Under the pieces are notes generated by a model. That model saw only the letters and a list, made by a program, of their open reading frames with translations, searched no databases and was not told where the DNA came from. A program made the position numbers and the translations under genes. Positions 9,003 to 18,922 of a stretch of DNA of 64,000 nt are shown here, piece by piece. Every line of letters begins with the position of its first letter. Position 1 is the first letter of the stretch. Source of the stretch: Ereboglobus luteus (GTDB taxonomy: Bacteria > Verrucomicrobiota > Verrucomicrobiia > Opitutales > Opitutaceae); assembly GCF_003096195.1 (NCBI RefSeq), contig NZ_CP023004.1:411299-475298 (forward strand), read 5' to 3'.

Positions 9003-10408
9003 GCAAGCGCACCATGCGCATCATCGGCGCATCCTTATATTTTATCCCGGTCAAGACACGCGTGCCGTTCCAGTTCGGTGTTGAAACGCTCACCGAAGTG
9101 ATTTGCGCCCGCGCAATGCTGCGCGTTCGCGCCGACGACGGACGTGAAATCTGCGGATGGGGCGAAACACCGCTCAATGTGCAATGGGTCTGGCCGGGCA
9201 AAATCTCCTACCAGGAACGCTGCGATGCGCTGCAGGCGTTCTGCATGCAACTCGCAAGGCGTTATGCCATTTTCGAGCACGCCGGCCACCCGCTCGAAAT
9301 CGGCCATGCGTTCACGGAAAACGTGCTGCCTGAAATGCTGCGCGCGTTCAACGCCCCGAGAAAAACCGAGCTGCACATGCCCTGGCTCGCCGCGCTCGTT
9401 TGCAGTTCGCCCTTCGACATCGCGCTCTACGACGCGTATGGGAAACTCGTGGACCGGCCCGTGTTTGAAACATTGGGCGCGGAATTCCTGGGCGCCGATT
9501 TGTCGGCATTCCTTGAACCGGCGGACGATTGCAAAAACACCATTTCCTTCACCGGCAAATTCCCGTCCGACTACCTCGCCCCGTTGCCGCGTCCCGACAA
9601 GCTCCCCGTCTGGCATGTGCTCGGCGAGAGCGACGCAATTGACGATTCCGAACTCACGGGACGCGAACCGAAGGACGAGTATCCGGTAACCCTGCGCGAC
9701 TGGATTGTGCGCGACGGCCTGCGCTGCGTAAAAATCAAACTTCGCGGCAACAACGCAGCGTGGGATTATCAACGCCTTGTCAGCGTCGGGAGCCTCTGCC
9801 GCTCGCTCGGCGTGCGGTGGCTTTGCTTTGACTTCAACTGCACCGCGGAATCCGTCGCCTACGTCACCGGCATGCTCGACCGCCTCCTGCGCGACGAGCC
9901 GGAAATCTACGGGATGTTGCTCTATGTCGAGCAACCCTTCCCCTACGAACTCGAGCAACACCCGCTGGACGTCCATGCCGTTTCCGCGCGCAAACCGCTT
10001 TTCATGGATGAAAGCGCGCACGACTGGCACGTCATCCGCCGCGGCCGCGAGCTCGGCTGGAGCTGCGTCGCGCTCAAGACCTGCAAGACGCTCACCGGCG
10101 CGCTGCTCTCGCTCTGCTGGGCCAGGGCGCACGGCATGATGCTGATGGTGCAGGATCTCACCAATCCCATGCTCGCCATCATCCCGCATGTCGCGCTCGC
10201 CGCTCACGCCGGCACGCTCATGGGCGTCGAATGCAACTCCATGCAATTTTATCCGGACGCCTCGCGCCCCGAGGCCGCGGTGCATCCGGGGCTCCACCGC
10301 CGCCGCGACGGCTGCGTCGATCTCTCGTCACTCACCGAGGCGGGCTTTTCCTATAAACTTGAAAAAATCGCGCGCCAGCTTCCCGCGCCCGCCGTCGAGG
10401 CGCCTTGA
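8999..10408 (+). CDS. Enolase-superfamily enzyme (mandelate racemase/muconate lactonizing type)
   Basis: Predicted acid-sugar dehydratase, epimerase or racemase that abstracts a proton next to a carboxylate. About 469 aa, longer than the usual 350-400. Expected catalytic pieces are in order: KIKLRG (Lys245, Lys247), Mg-ligand positions in LCFDFN (Asp278), YVEQPF (Glu311), FMDES (Asp337-Glu338), and a later Lys pair in ALKTCKT (Lys360, Lys363). The N-terminal capping domain covers roughly the first 130 residues. ATG at 8999 overlaps the stop of the upstream oxidoreductase, which supports a joint pathway such as oxidation of a sugar followed by dehydration of the acid. Substrate cannot be read from sequence. 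The N-terminal insert between residues 160 and 235 is unusual and may define a subgroup. Confidence 0.8.
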   Translation: MSKRTMRIIGASLYFIPVKTRVPFQFGVETLTEVICARAMLRVRADDGREICGWGETPLNVQWVWPGKISYQERCDALQAFCMQLARRYAIFEHAGHPLEIGHAFTENVLPEMLRAFNAPRKTELHMPWLAALVCSSPFDIALYDAYGKLVDRPVFETLGAEFLGADLSAFLEPADDCKNTISFTGKFPSDYLAPLPRPDKLPVWHVLGESDAIDDSELTGREPKDEYPVTLRDWIVRDGLRCVKIKLRGNNAAWDYQRLVSVGSLCRSLGVRWLCFDFNCTAESVAYVTGMLDRLLRDEPEIYGMLLYVEQPFPYELEQHPLDVHAVSARKPLFMDESAHDWHVIRRGRELGWSCVALKTCKTLTGALLSLCWARAHGMMLMVQDLTNPMLAIIPHVALAAHAGTLMGVECNSMQFYPDASRPEAAVHPGLHRRRDGCVDLSSLTEAGFSYKLEKIARQLPAPAVEAP

Positions 10409-10430
10409 TCTATTTATTATATAATTTCAC

Positions 10431-12058
10431 ATGCAAACCCACACACACCCGCAGCCATCTTGGCTAAAGGATGCCGTCTTTTACCAAATATTCCCCCGAG
10501 CTTCAACGATTCCAACGGCGACGGAATCGGGGACATTCCCGGAATCACGCAAAAACTTGATTATATAAAAAGCATCGGATGCAACGCCATCTGGCTCAGT
10601 CCGGTTTTTGACTCCCCGTTCAACGACGGCGGCTACGACGTGGCGGATTATAAAAAAGTGGCCCCGCGCTACGGCACAAACGAGGACCTCGTAAACCTTT
10701 TCGCCGAGGCTCACAAACGGGGCATGCGGGTCATCCTCGATTTGGTCGCGGGGCACACATCGGTCGAGCACGCATGGTTCAAGGATTCATCCAAACCCAG
10801 CCCCAACGGTTATGCCGACCGCTATATCTGGCTGGAACCGATCTGGCGCGAACGCCCCGCCGAGCTCACCACCGTGACCGGCTACGCCGAGCGCAACGGC
10901 GCCTATGTGGCCAACTTCTTCTGGTGCCAGCCCGCGCTCAATTACGGCTATGCCGATCCCGATCCTAAAAACCCTTGGGAAAAACCGCTGGATCATCCGG
11001 AGTGTGTCGCCACGCGCGAGGCGCTTCGCGACACCATGCGCTTCTGGCTGGACAAGGGCGCCGACGGATTTCGCGTGGACATGGCCCAGTCGCTCATCCG
11101 CGGCCACGACGAGAAAAAACGCATCGCCGCGCTGCAAACGTTTTGGCAGGGCATAAGGCAATGGATCGACCTTGAATACCCCGAGGCCATCCTCGTGTCG
11201 GAATGGTCGTTTCCAACCTACGCCATCGACGCGGGATTCCATGTCGATTTCATGCTCCATTTCGAAACGATCGCGTATAACTCGCTTTTTCGAAACCACC
11301 GCAAGGAACTGATTTCAAGCCTGCCCCGCGGAAACACTTATTTCGAGCGAAGCGCCAGCGGCGACATCCGCCAGTTTGCCGACATATACATAGAGCACTA
11401 CAAGGCGACCCGCAACCGCGGCTATATAAGCGTCCCGACTGGCAATCACGATTCGCCGCCCCGCCTAGGGGAGGACCGCACTCCGGAGGAACTAAAATGC
11501 GCGCTGCTCTTCCTGATGATGCTGCCCGGCATTCCGTTTATATACTACGGAGACGAAATAGGCATGCGTTACATGGCCGGCCTGCCCTCGAAGGAAGGCG
11601 GCTACGAGCGCACGGGGGCGCGCACGCCCATGCAATGGGATGACAAACAAAACGCCGGTTTCTCCACCGCGCCCGAAACCGCGCTATATCTTCCGGTCGA
11701 GGCGAGCCCCGGTAAGCGCACCGTGACGGCGGCGGAAAACGATCCCGGTTCCATCCTCAATTTTGTGCGCGCGCTTCTCAAATTGAGAAAGGACAACCCC
11801 GCGCTCGGTTCGAAAGGCGACATCGATTTTATATATACAAAAACCGCCGGCTACCCGCTTGTGTTTGAACGCAAACTTGGCGACCAGCGCTTCTGGGTGG
11901 CGGTCAATCCATCCGCCACGGAACGCAAGGCGGACTGGACTTGCGATATCTCGACACCGACGCCGCTTGTCCCAACGCAAGGCGCGCTGGATGTCCAAAA
12001 CGGCCGCGCCCAAATCACGCTCCCCGCCGGAGGTTATGGTTTGTGGCGCGTAAGGTAG
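10431..12058 (+). CDS. GH13 alpha-amylase-family glucosidase, frameshifted near N-terminus
   Basis: Retaining alpha-glucosidase or oligo-1,6-glucosidase/trehalose-type enzyme. The barrel shows nucleophile Asp near residue 216 (GFRVDMAQS), acid/base Glu near 257 (LVSEWSF), and transition-state Asp near 340 (TGNHDSPPR), plus the C-terminal beta-sandwich. The natural start is ATG at 10431 (MQTHTHPQPSWLKDAVFYQIF), but the C5 run at 10493-10497 is one base short: adding one C joins it to PSFNDSNGDGIGDIPG. A later TTG-type start near 10460 would discard the first barrel strand and is not credible. No signal peptide, so cytoplasmic. It follows the enolase-type gene by 22 bp. The TAG stop lies inside a REP-like repeat. 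Confidence 0.85.
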
Positions 12059-12136
12059 GGCGAAGCCTCCGGCTGAGCCGCGAACAGCGCACGATATTCA
12101 CACGGTTTCGGCTAACCCGGAGGGTTCGCCCTCCCC
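12054..12136. repeat. REP-like imperfect inverted repeat, probable bidirectional terminator
   Basis: The left arm begins GGTAGGGCGAAGCCTCCGG and the right arm has CCGGAGGGTTCGCCC, its near reverse complement. It lies between convergent GH13 and ABC exporter genes. It shares the opening GGTAGGGCG and a CGCCC ending with the repeat at 57021-57094, so it looks like a member of a dispersed palindromic family. The GH13 stop codon is part of it. Confidence 0.6.
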
Positions 12137-12141
12137 TGTGG

Positions 12142-13908
12142 TCACCGGGCGTTCATCTGCGCATACAAGCCGTCCGCATCCAGCAATTCGGAATGCGTGC
12201 CGATCTCCGCGATGCGGCCTCCGCGCATCACCACGATCTTGTCGGCGTTGCGAATAGTCGACAACCGGTGCGCGACCACAAACGTCGTTCGCCCCGCCAT
12301 CAGGCGCTGGAGCGCCTCCTGCACGAGCGCCTCGGATTCGGTGTCGAGCGCCGATGTCGCCTCGTCGAGAATCAGCACGCGGGGATTGCGAATCAACGCG
12401 CGCGCGATTGCGAGGCGTTGCTTTTGGCCGCCCGAGAGACGCGCGCCGCGTTCACCGCAACGCGTTTCGATGCCATCGGGCAAGCGGGAGACAAACTCCC
12501 AGGCGTTGGCGTCGCGCAACGCCTTTTCCACAATGTCGTCGGTTGCCGAGACAAGCCCGTAGGTAATGTTTTCGCGAATCGTGCCCTCGAACAAAATCGA
12601 CTCCTGTGGCACGACCGAGAGGAAGTGGCGGTAGACGCGTAGGTCGAGCCCAACCATGTCCGCGCCGTCCAGTAAAATGCGCCCCTCGGTCGGTCGTATA
12701 AAACCGATCACCAAATTGAGCAGTGTCGATTTTCCGGAACCGGACGCGCCGACAAGCGCAATGGTCTGGCCGGGTTGCACATCGAGCGTGAAATCATGCA
12801 CGGCGGGCGCCCCGGCGCCCTCGTAAGTGTAACCGGTTTTCTCAAAACGAAACGCGCCATCCACATTGGTGACAACCGCCTTGTTTTCGTTGTGCTCAAG
12901 GTCGGGCGATTGCAAAACCTCGCCGATGGAGTGCACGGCCTCGAAGGCTTGCAGCACCTGCGGCATGAACGCCGTGAGTCCAAGCACGGAGTTGGTGATG
13001 AGGGTGAAATAACCGGTGAGCATGACCACATCGCCCGCCGTGATGGGCAGGAATCCCGTGTAGCACGCCCACGCGGCAAAAATGAGGCAGCCCATGTTGA
13101 GGCAGTTGAAAATCACCCACGAGCTCGCGCCAAAAACAGAGGTCAGCTGGTCAACGCGAAGCCCGGCCGCGCGCACGCGCTCAAGCGCGCTTTCGACGCG
13201 CTCGATCGCGTTCCCCTCGAGCCCGTGGGCGCGCGTGATCGAGATGAGGCTCGCCATTTCATTCACACGACTCGACATCAGCTCCACCTCCATGCGCAGC
13301 GCGCGATTACGCTCCGCGGTGCGCTTGCGAAGCAGGCGGATGAGCAAAATGGCAACGGGCACGGCAATCACAAACACGAGCAAAAACGAAGGCGCGCGCA
13401 ACGCGGTCACGCCAAACGCAAATATGATGTTAATCACCGTCGCGATCCCCGTGTCGTATAAATTGCGGGTGAACTGCTCGATGCCGTCGACATCGCGCAA
13501 CACCTTGCTCTGAAAAACCCCCGTGCTGTGTTTCGAAAAATAACCGATGGAAAGCTGTTGCAGGCGGCGGCAAATCGACGAGCGCAACCGCACCGCGATC
13601 GAGCGCACGGCGCGGCTCACCACCTGGACGTAAAGGTAGTGAAAGGGGATGTTTTGCAACAGCACGACGAGCAGGATCGCCGAGTTCACCCAGAGCTCGT
13701 TGAGCGGATGCAGTTCCCGGTTGGTGACGACATCGATGATGCGCGCCGTCATGAGCGGCATGATCCAAATGGGGCTGTGCTTGATGAGCATGAACAGCAG
13801 CCCGAGGAGCAGGCGGAAACGCTCGTTGCGATAAAGATAGAGGAGCGTGCGCACGGGATGCTCGCCCTCAAAACGGTGTTCCAGCGGATTGTTGTTCGGA
13901 TCGCTCAT
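12142..13908 (-). CDS. ABC exporter with fused membrane and ATPase domains
   Basis: Type IV ABC half-transporter, working as a homodimer to export a lipid, peptide or drug. Residues about 20-320 form the six-helix membrane domain; the ATPase domain has Walker A GASGSGKST, Q-loop VVPQESILFEG, signature LSGGQKQR, Walker B VLILDEATSALD and the H-loop VVAHRLSTIRNADKI. 588 aa, normal. ATG at 13908 (MSDPNNNPLEHRF) was preferred over the frame start at 13953, which adds 15 uninformative residues. Last gene of the sugar-transport operon, 99 bp after the oxidoreductase stop, so it may have a separate promoter. An exporter at the end of an importer operon is unexpected, and its substrate is unknown. 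Confidence 0.88.
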   Translation of the reverse strand: MSDPNNNPLEHRFEGEHPVRTLLYLYRNERFRLLLGLLFMLIKHSPIWIMPLMTARIIDVVTNRELHPLNELWVNSAILLVVLLQNIPFHYLYVQVVSRAVRSIAVRLRSSICRRLQQLSIGYFSKHSTGVFQSKVLRDVDGIEQFTRNLYDTGIATVINIIFAFGVTALRAPSFLLVFVIAVPVAILLIRLLRKRTAERNRALRMEVELMSSRVNEMASLISITRAHGLEGNAIERVESALERVRAAGLRVDQLTSVFGASSWVIFNCLNMGCLIFAAWACYTGFLPITAGDVVMLTGYFTLITNSVLGLTAFMPQVLQAFEAVHSIGEVLQSPDLEHNENKAVVTNVDGAFRFEKTGYTYEGAGAPAVHDFTLDVQPGQTIALVGASGSGKSTLLNLVIGFIRPTEGRILLDGADMVGLDLRVYRHFLSVVPQESILFEGTIRENITYGLVSATDDIVEKALRDANAWEFVSRLPDGIETRCGERGARLSGGQKQRLAIARALIRNPRVLILDEATSALDTESEALVQEALQRLMAGRTTFVVAHRLSTIRNADKIVVMRGGRIAEIGTHSELLDADGLYAQMNAR

Positions 13909-14007
13909 GCGGAAATAACCGGCATCCAATATGCGTCGCCCAAAAGAATACAATACCGCGAATTAATCAGGCGGGCTGTTGAACGTGCCGGGCGCGCCAC
14001 GCTTTCA

Positions 14008-15165
14008 TTACTTTGTCGAAAACGACTTCGACATGTCGACGCCGGCATCGCGGATGACACGGGCTCGCGGCACACTCGCGGCAATCGCCTGGTCGAGCGC
14101 GGCCTGATATTTCGCCGAATCGAGCGGCAGCGCCACCGCTTCGTTTTTCCAGCCCGAATACACCATCGCGTTTGCCAGCTCGACCGACTTGATGCCCTCG
14201 CCCGCGTCGGCGAGCAACGGCGCGCCGTCAAGGATGGCATCGACAAAATTGGCCAGCACTCCCGCGTGGGCGGTGTAAACGCCGGGGCACGGCACCTCCG
14301 TTGTTTTCGATTCCGGCGCGCCAAAGGCATTGTCCGTGTTTGCGGAAAACTCGTCCGCGTCGCGCGCATTTTCCGTGAAAAGCAGCTTGTCATTTTCCAG
14401 CACAACAAGGCCGCGCGTGCCGGCGATTTCCAGCCGGTTGACGCCCGGCGCCTCGCCGGTGCTCGTCGCGAAAACACCGGTCGCCCCGTCGGCAAACTCC
14501 ATATACGCGGTCACCACATCCTCCACCTCGATATTGTGGTCGCGCCCGAATTTGCAGAATGCCCGCAGCGACACCGGCATGCCGCAAAGCCATTGGAGCA
14601 TGTCGAGATTGTGCAGCGCCTGGTTGATAAGCACGCCTCCGCCCTCCCCTTTCCACGTGGCGCGCCAGTCGGACAAACCGTAATACGCCTCGGGCCGAAA
14701 CCAGTTCGTAATCGTCCACTGCGCGCGCTGAAGCTTCCCCACGCGACCATCCGCGAGCAGCCTGCGAATGGCGTTGTAGTGCGGATGCGTGCGCAGGTTC
14801 ATCATGAGCCCGAATACCTGCCCCGGTTTTCGCGGATGCGAGAGGAGTTTTTCGGCGTCGAGTTTTGTCGCGGTGAGCGGCTTCTCCATCATCAGGTGCA
14901 ATCCCGCACCGAGAACTTTTTCGCCCAGCGCGCGGTGCCGCGGATGCGGCGTGGACACAATGACCGCGTCAACCAAACCCGACGCCAGCATCGCGTCCGC
15001 GTCCGGAAAATACGCCACGCCCGCGGGCAGCTCAAATTTTGGCGGCGCGATGTCACTGACCGCCGAGAGCACGCCGCGCGCAACCTTGCCCGACGTAATA
15101 TTGTCGCCATGGATTTTTCCAATATTGCCAAGGCCGATAATGCCGAAACGAACTGTTTTATTCAT
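14008..15165 (-). CDS. Gfo/Idh/MocA-family oxidoreductase
   Basis: NAD(P)-dependent sugar or inositol-type dehydrogenase, 385 aa. The N-terminal nucleotide-binding motif is complete (FGIIGLGNIGKIHG), the EKP catalytic lysine motif is MMEKPLTATKLDAEKL, and the substrate-site histidine lies in VLINQALHNLDMLQWLCG. The C-terminal domain ends around SVPRARVIRDAGVDMSKSF. ATG at 15165 sits 27 bp after the 854-aa unknown gene and belongs to the ABC importer operon, so it should process the imported sugar. It is only a distant relative of the oxidoreductase at 7914, which has a different nucleotide loop. Confidence 0.87.
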   Translation of the reverse strand: MNKTVRFGIIGLGNIGKIHGDNITSGKVARGVLSAVSDIAPPKFELPAGVAYFPDADAMLASGLVDAVIVSTPHPRHRALGEKVLGAGLHLMMEKPLTATKLDAEKLLSHPRKPGQVFGLMMNLRTHPHYNAIRRLLADGRVGKLQRAQWTITNWFRPEAYYGLSDWRATWKGEGGGVLINQALHNLDMLQWLCGMPVSLRAFCKFGRDHNIEVEDVVTAYMEFADGATGVFATSTGEAPGVNRLEIAGTRGLVVLENDKLLFTENARDADEFSANTDNAFGAPESKTTEVPCPGVYTAHAGVLANFVDAILDGAPLLADAGEGIKSVELANAMVYSGWKNEAVALPLDSAKYQAALDQAIAASVPRARVIRDAGVDMSKSFSTK

Positions 15166-15192
15166 AATATTATCAAAGTTTGATGCCGCAAA

Positions 15193-17757
15193 TTATTCAA
15201 CCGCCTCCGCAACCCACAACGCATGGAGCGCGGCGACAAAGCCCTTTTCCCTCCACCAATATAGAATCTGTTTTTGATCCGTCTGCAGCTTGATCGTGAG
15301 CCGGCCTCTCGCGTCCAGATCCGCCGGAGTCGTCTGGATCGCAAAAAACGCCCCGCCCGCGTCGTAAGACGGCACAATCCACTGTCCGCACGAGCGACGT
15401 TCCGTTTCGATTGAAACTTGATAGCGCATTTCATCCCCGAGCGGCGAAAATGAATGAAGCAAGATTGTCCATTTGCGGGATGGATTCGCCTTCGCGAGTG
15501 CATCCAAACCGTAAATACGAAAAGTCAGCCCGCGCGGGTGATACCACACCGCGCGACCGGGCGCGAAAGCCATGACGCCATCCGCAAATTCTTTCGCGGA
15601 GACGCCGTCGCCGCCGGGATGAATCACGGGCATGTCGTGCGCCTCGGCGCGGCTGCGCGTGCCATGCGGAAGCGCGGCCCCGCAATACATTTCGTAAAGC
15701 AGCTTGCGGCCCGCAAGCGCCGGATGCGCGCGCGCCCGCCCGCCAAGCGCGGCATTGGCGGCGGCGATTTGTTTTTCGCACTCGCCCTGCGGTGGCAGAA
15801 CGGCGGGGGCGATCATCCGCGCTGTTTCCTCGTCCGCTGGCGGAATAATATCCGCCGGCTCGCAATCCATGAAACGATACCACGGTTTGAGCGGACCGAA
15901 ATCGAGAGTGACGGGACCGGCGGGCACATCCCTTGGAAACGAATCGGAGGCCGCGCCCGCGCCTTCGACACGGGCGTTTTTTTTCAGCGTCACTGTCACC
16001 GGCGTGTCGCTCATAAGCGCGGCGTCAAGATGCAAGTAAACATGGCGAGGGAAGCCATTGCCCCCTTGCGAACCAAACGCCTGCAAGTGCCAGCGGCCCT
16101 CGTCACGTCGCGCGGAGCGTGCAGCCTGCGGACGCAACGCAATCGACGCCCTGCCCTGCCAGCCGGCGGGAATCTCGATCACGGCGACTTCGCGGCCATC
16201 GTCGAGCGGAGCGAGTGAAAGTTTCGCGAAAAGATTTTCGTTGTCCGCGAGTTTGGCATCCCAAAACGCCACGGGAATCGCGCGCGTCAAAGGCCGTGCC
16301 GCGGAAATCTCAACCGCATCGCCCGAGGGCGAAAACCGCGCGTCCAACTCCGCGGCGCAATCAACTGCGCGGTCATTGGGCGCATGAATGTCGTTTGTCG
16401 CAAAACGCCACGTCTCGCGATAATCGTAATACATCCACGGCAGCGCGGCGTTTTCGCGCATGGCTGCCTTGTAACCGGCGCGCTCGATGATGACGGCATC
16501 ACCGCACTGGCCGGGCTTGCCGTTCACGGTGACGCCCATCCACGAATCGCGCTGGCGAAACACGCGCTCGGCCAAGGCGGGCACATGCCGCCGGTGGTAG
16601 GCGTAAACATCGCGGCTGGTCGCGAAGACGAGTTTTTCCGTGCGCGCCAGCTCAAAGAGCCGCCGCAAACCGGCGCGATTCCATCCGGTCATGTCGGCGG
16701 TGCCGAAGGTCCGGCCAAACTCGAATCCCGCGACAAAGAAAAACGGCGCGTCGCCAAGCGCGGTTCCACCGCGCACTGTGTCCGTGAGAAATTGCCTGAA
16801 GCGAAGCGATTCATCGCCCGCGTCCGCCGCGCGAATCCATCGGGTGAAATGCGACGGTGACAAAACAAAATCCCCCCAATGCGTGAGGTGCGGCGAGAGC
16901 ACGTGATAATGGTTCATCGTGAAGCCGAGCACGGGCGCGCCTCCCGTCGCGGCGCGATCATCGCGCGCGCCGCATTTGCGATAATCGTCGGTCGCAATCC
17001 AGAACGGCGCGGTCGGCATGCCCCAGTGGTTGATCGACCAGTCGCCGTCCGACCAGTTTTGCTCCGGCACAAGAGAATGGAGCACGCCGATTCCCATGCG
17101 GCCGCACGCCTCGACAAACGGATTGGACGGCGTGTAGCTGGCGATGCGGTCCAGCGGCGCAAACCCGGCACGGAGCCACCACGACTGAAGCCCGCGCAAA
17201 CGCGCGTCGATTTCCCCGGGCGAAAGCGAATCCCAGTTGGGATCATCGCAATCAAGCGCGGCGTCGATATCGCCAAAGGCATCAGCCATCACGTGCGGGT
17301 GAATCGCGTCGCCGTGCAGCCGCTCATAAGCGGGCCAGCGCGGATCGGAACAACTGAAATCAGCGGCGCGCCGGGCGGGAAATCCCGTTATATAATAATC
17401 AGCCGCGACTCCGGCGCCGTGTATTGTGTCCGCAAAATCCTCGCTCGTGAAACTGCCCACGGTAATCTGGCAGACGGCCCACTCGCGCGTGACCACGGCG
17501 AGCGGACGGCGCAGTGTTTCGCCCGCGCCATCGGGGGCAAACTCAACAAGAAACATGCCGCAGTCCGGCGGCGTCCAGCGCCAGTCACCGGCGGCGGCGA
17601 GTCTTGTTCGGACGACCTCGGCAAACGCGCCCGCCTCGCCGCGCCGAACCACAAGTTCGCCCCCGGTGCCGGCGGAGATATGAACGGATTCCCCAAGATT
17701 AATCAGCCCGCCCGGAGTCAGTTCAACGCGGGCGGGGTTGGATGAGTGTGTTGTCAT
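15193..17757 (-). CDS. Large protein of unknown family in sugar-transport operon
   Basis: 854-aa soluble protein that I do not recognise. The first 110 residues look like a beta-sandwich (ELTPGGLINLGESVHISAG); a central region of about 400 residues is rich in aromatic residues and His (LQSWWLRAGFAPLDRI, VPEQNWSDGDWSINHWG, LGFTMNHYHVLSPHLTHWG), suggesting a carbohydrate-active barrel; the C-terminal part is beta-rich again. The domain layout resembles a glycoside hydrolase with flanking sandwich domains, but no family signature was identified. No signal peptide. ATG at 17757 follows the ATPase gene stop by 4 bp, so translation is probably coupled; the frame start at 17790 would overlap the ATPase. 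Position inside a sugar ABC operon makes cytoplasmic breakdown of the imported oligosaccharide the simplest guess. Confidence 0.75.
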   Translation of the reverse strand: MTTHSSNPARVELTPGGLINLGESVHISAGTGGELVVRRGEAGAFAEVVRTRLAAAGDWRWTPPDCGMFLVEFAPDGAGETLRRPLAVVTREWAVCQITVGSFTSEDFADTIHGAGVAADYYITGFPARRAADFSCSDPRWPAYERLHGDAIHPHVMADAFGDIDAALDCDDPNWDSLSPGEIDARLRGLQSWWLRAGFAPLDRIASYTPSNPFVEACGRMGIGVLHSLVPEQNWSDGDWSINHWGMPTAPFWIATDDYRKCGARDDRAATGGAPVLGFTMNHYHVLSPHLTHWGDFVLSPSHFTRWIRAADAGDESLRFRQFLTDTVRGGTALGDAPFFFVAGFEFGRTFGTADMTGWNRAGLRRLFELARTEKLVFATSRDVYAYHRRHVPALAERVFRQRDSWMGVTVNGKPGQCGDAVIIERAGYKAAMRENAALPWMYYDYRETWRFATNDIHAPNDRAVDCAAELDARFSPSGDAVEISAARPLTRAIPVAFWDAKLADNENLFAKLSLAPLDDGREVAVIEIPAGWQGRASIALRPQAARSARRDEGRWHLQAFGSQGGNGFPRHVYLHLDAALMSDTPVTVTLKKNARVEGAGAASDSFPRDVPAGPVTLDFGPLKPWYRFMDCEPADIIPPADEETARMIAPAVLPPQGECEKQIAAANAALGGRARAHPALAGRKLLYEMYCGAALPHGTRSRAEAHDMPVIHPGGDGVSAKEFADGVMAFAPGRAVWYHPRGLTFRIYGLDALAKANPSRKWTILLHSFSPLGDEMRYQVSIETERRSCGQWIVPSYDAGGAFFAIQTTPADLDARGRLTIKLQTDQKQILYWWREKGFVAALHALWVAEAVE

Positions 17758-17761
17758 GATA

Positions 17762-18880
17762 TCAGCAAATTGCCTGTTCGGTTTCGGCATCGAAAAAGTG
17801 CGCCGCGCCCATGTCGAAATGTAGCGCGCATGTCTCGTTTGCGGCGTATTTCACCGTCGGCGGCATGCGCGCGATGATGGGCGTGTCGCCATTGTGAAGA
17901 TACACATACGTCTCCGAGCCCATCGGCTCGCAAATATCGACATTGGCGCGCGCATGCGCGGGCAAACCATCCGTGGCGATGCTTATGTTTTCAGGCCGCA
18001 CGCCGAAGATAACCTCCCCGCCCTGCCGCGCGCTCATCGTGTTTTTTTGCGAGTCGGTCAGCTCGAAAGAAACCGAGGCGGGCGCGCCGCCGTTTTCAAC
18101 AAAGCGCAGCCCGCTGTTTTGAGGAACGATTTTTCCCCGGAAAAAATTCATCTGCGGCGAACCGATAAAGCCGGCGACAAAAACATTCGCGGGGCGGTTG
18201 TAGAGTTCGAGCGGTTCGGCGACCTGCATGATATGACCGTCCTTCATCACGCAAATGCGGTCGCCCATCGTCATGGCCTCGACTTGGTCATGCGTCACGT
18301 AGATCATCGTCGCGCCGAGGCGCTCGTGAAGGCGCGAGATTTCCGTGCGGGTGGAAACGCGCATCTTCGCATCGAGGTTGGAGAGCGGTTCGTCGAAAAG
18401 AAAAACCTTGGGCCTGCGCACGATCGCACGGCCGACGGCGACGCGCTGGCGCTGCCCGCCCGAAAGCGCCTTGGGCAGGCGCTCCAGATACGGATCAAGG
18501 CCGAGCATGGCTGAGGCTTCGCGCACGCGAGCGTCGATCTCGGCGCGGGAGAATTTGCGCAGCTTCAGGCCGAACGCCATGTTGTCATACACGGTCATGT
18601 GCGGATAGAGCGCGTAGTTTTGAAAAACCATCGCGATGTCGCGATCCTTCGGCAGCACGTCGTTGATGACCCGCCCGTCGATGCTGATCTCGCCCCCGGA
18701 AATATCCTCGAGCCCCGCGATCATGCGCAGCGTGGTAGACTTGCCGCAACCCGACGGGCCGACAAGGACCATGAATTCGCGGTCGCGGATTTCGAGATCG
18801 ATGCCGTGCACAACCTTGTTCCCCCTGCCGCCTTTTTCGGGGTAGATTTTCACGAGTTTCTTGATGCTTACTTGGGCCAT
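17762..18880 (-). CDS. MsmK/UgpC-type sugar ABC transporter ATPase
   Basis: Energises the carbohydrate importer encoded by the preceding genes. 372 aa with Walker [10 protein letters not shown] (about 41-49), Q-loop [12 protein letters not shown], signature LSGGQRQR, Walker [17 protein letters not shown] and H-loop [12 protein letters not shown], followed by the OB-fold regulatory domain ([28 protein letters not shown]) typical of the MalK/UgpC group. Having its own ATPase, and all parts in one operon, argues for a dedicated importer rather than a shared one. Starts 42 bp after the second permease gene. Confidence 0.93.
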   Translation of the reverse strand: MAQVSIKKLVKIYPEKGGRGNKVVHGIDLEIRDREFMVLVGPSGCGKSTTLRMIAGLEDISGGEISIDGRVINDVLPKDRDIAMVFQNYALYPHMTVYDNMAFGLKLRKFSRAEIDARVREASAMLGLDPYLERLPKALSGGQRQRVAVGRAIVRRPKVFLFDEPLSNLDAKMRVSTRTEISRLHERLGATMIYVTHDQVEAMTMGDRICVMKDGHIMQVAEPLELYNRPANVFVAGFIGSPQMNFFRGKIVPQNSGLRFVENGGAPASVSFELTDSQKNTMSARQGGEVIFGVRPENISIATDGLPAHARANVDICEPMGSETYVYLHNGDTPIIARMPPTVKYAANETCALHFDMGAAHFFDAETEQAIC

Positions 18881-18922
18881 GTTTTGGAGAGTTTTGTGTG
18901 TATTGAGATATTGGATACGGGC

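Noticed and set aside
10460-10520. Start of the GH13 protein at a later codon giving MAKGCRLLP
   Set aside because: It loses the first barrel strand; the ATG at 10431 followed by a one-base correction gives the conserved start.
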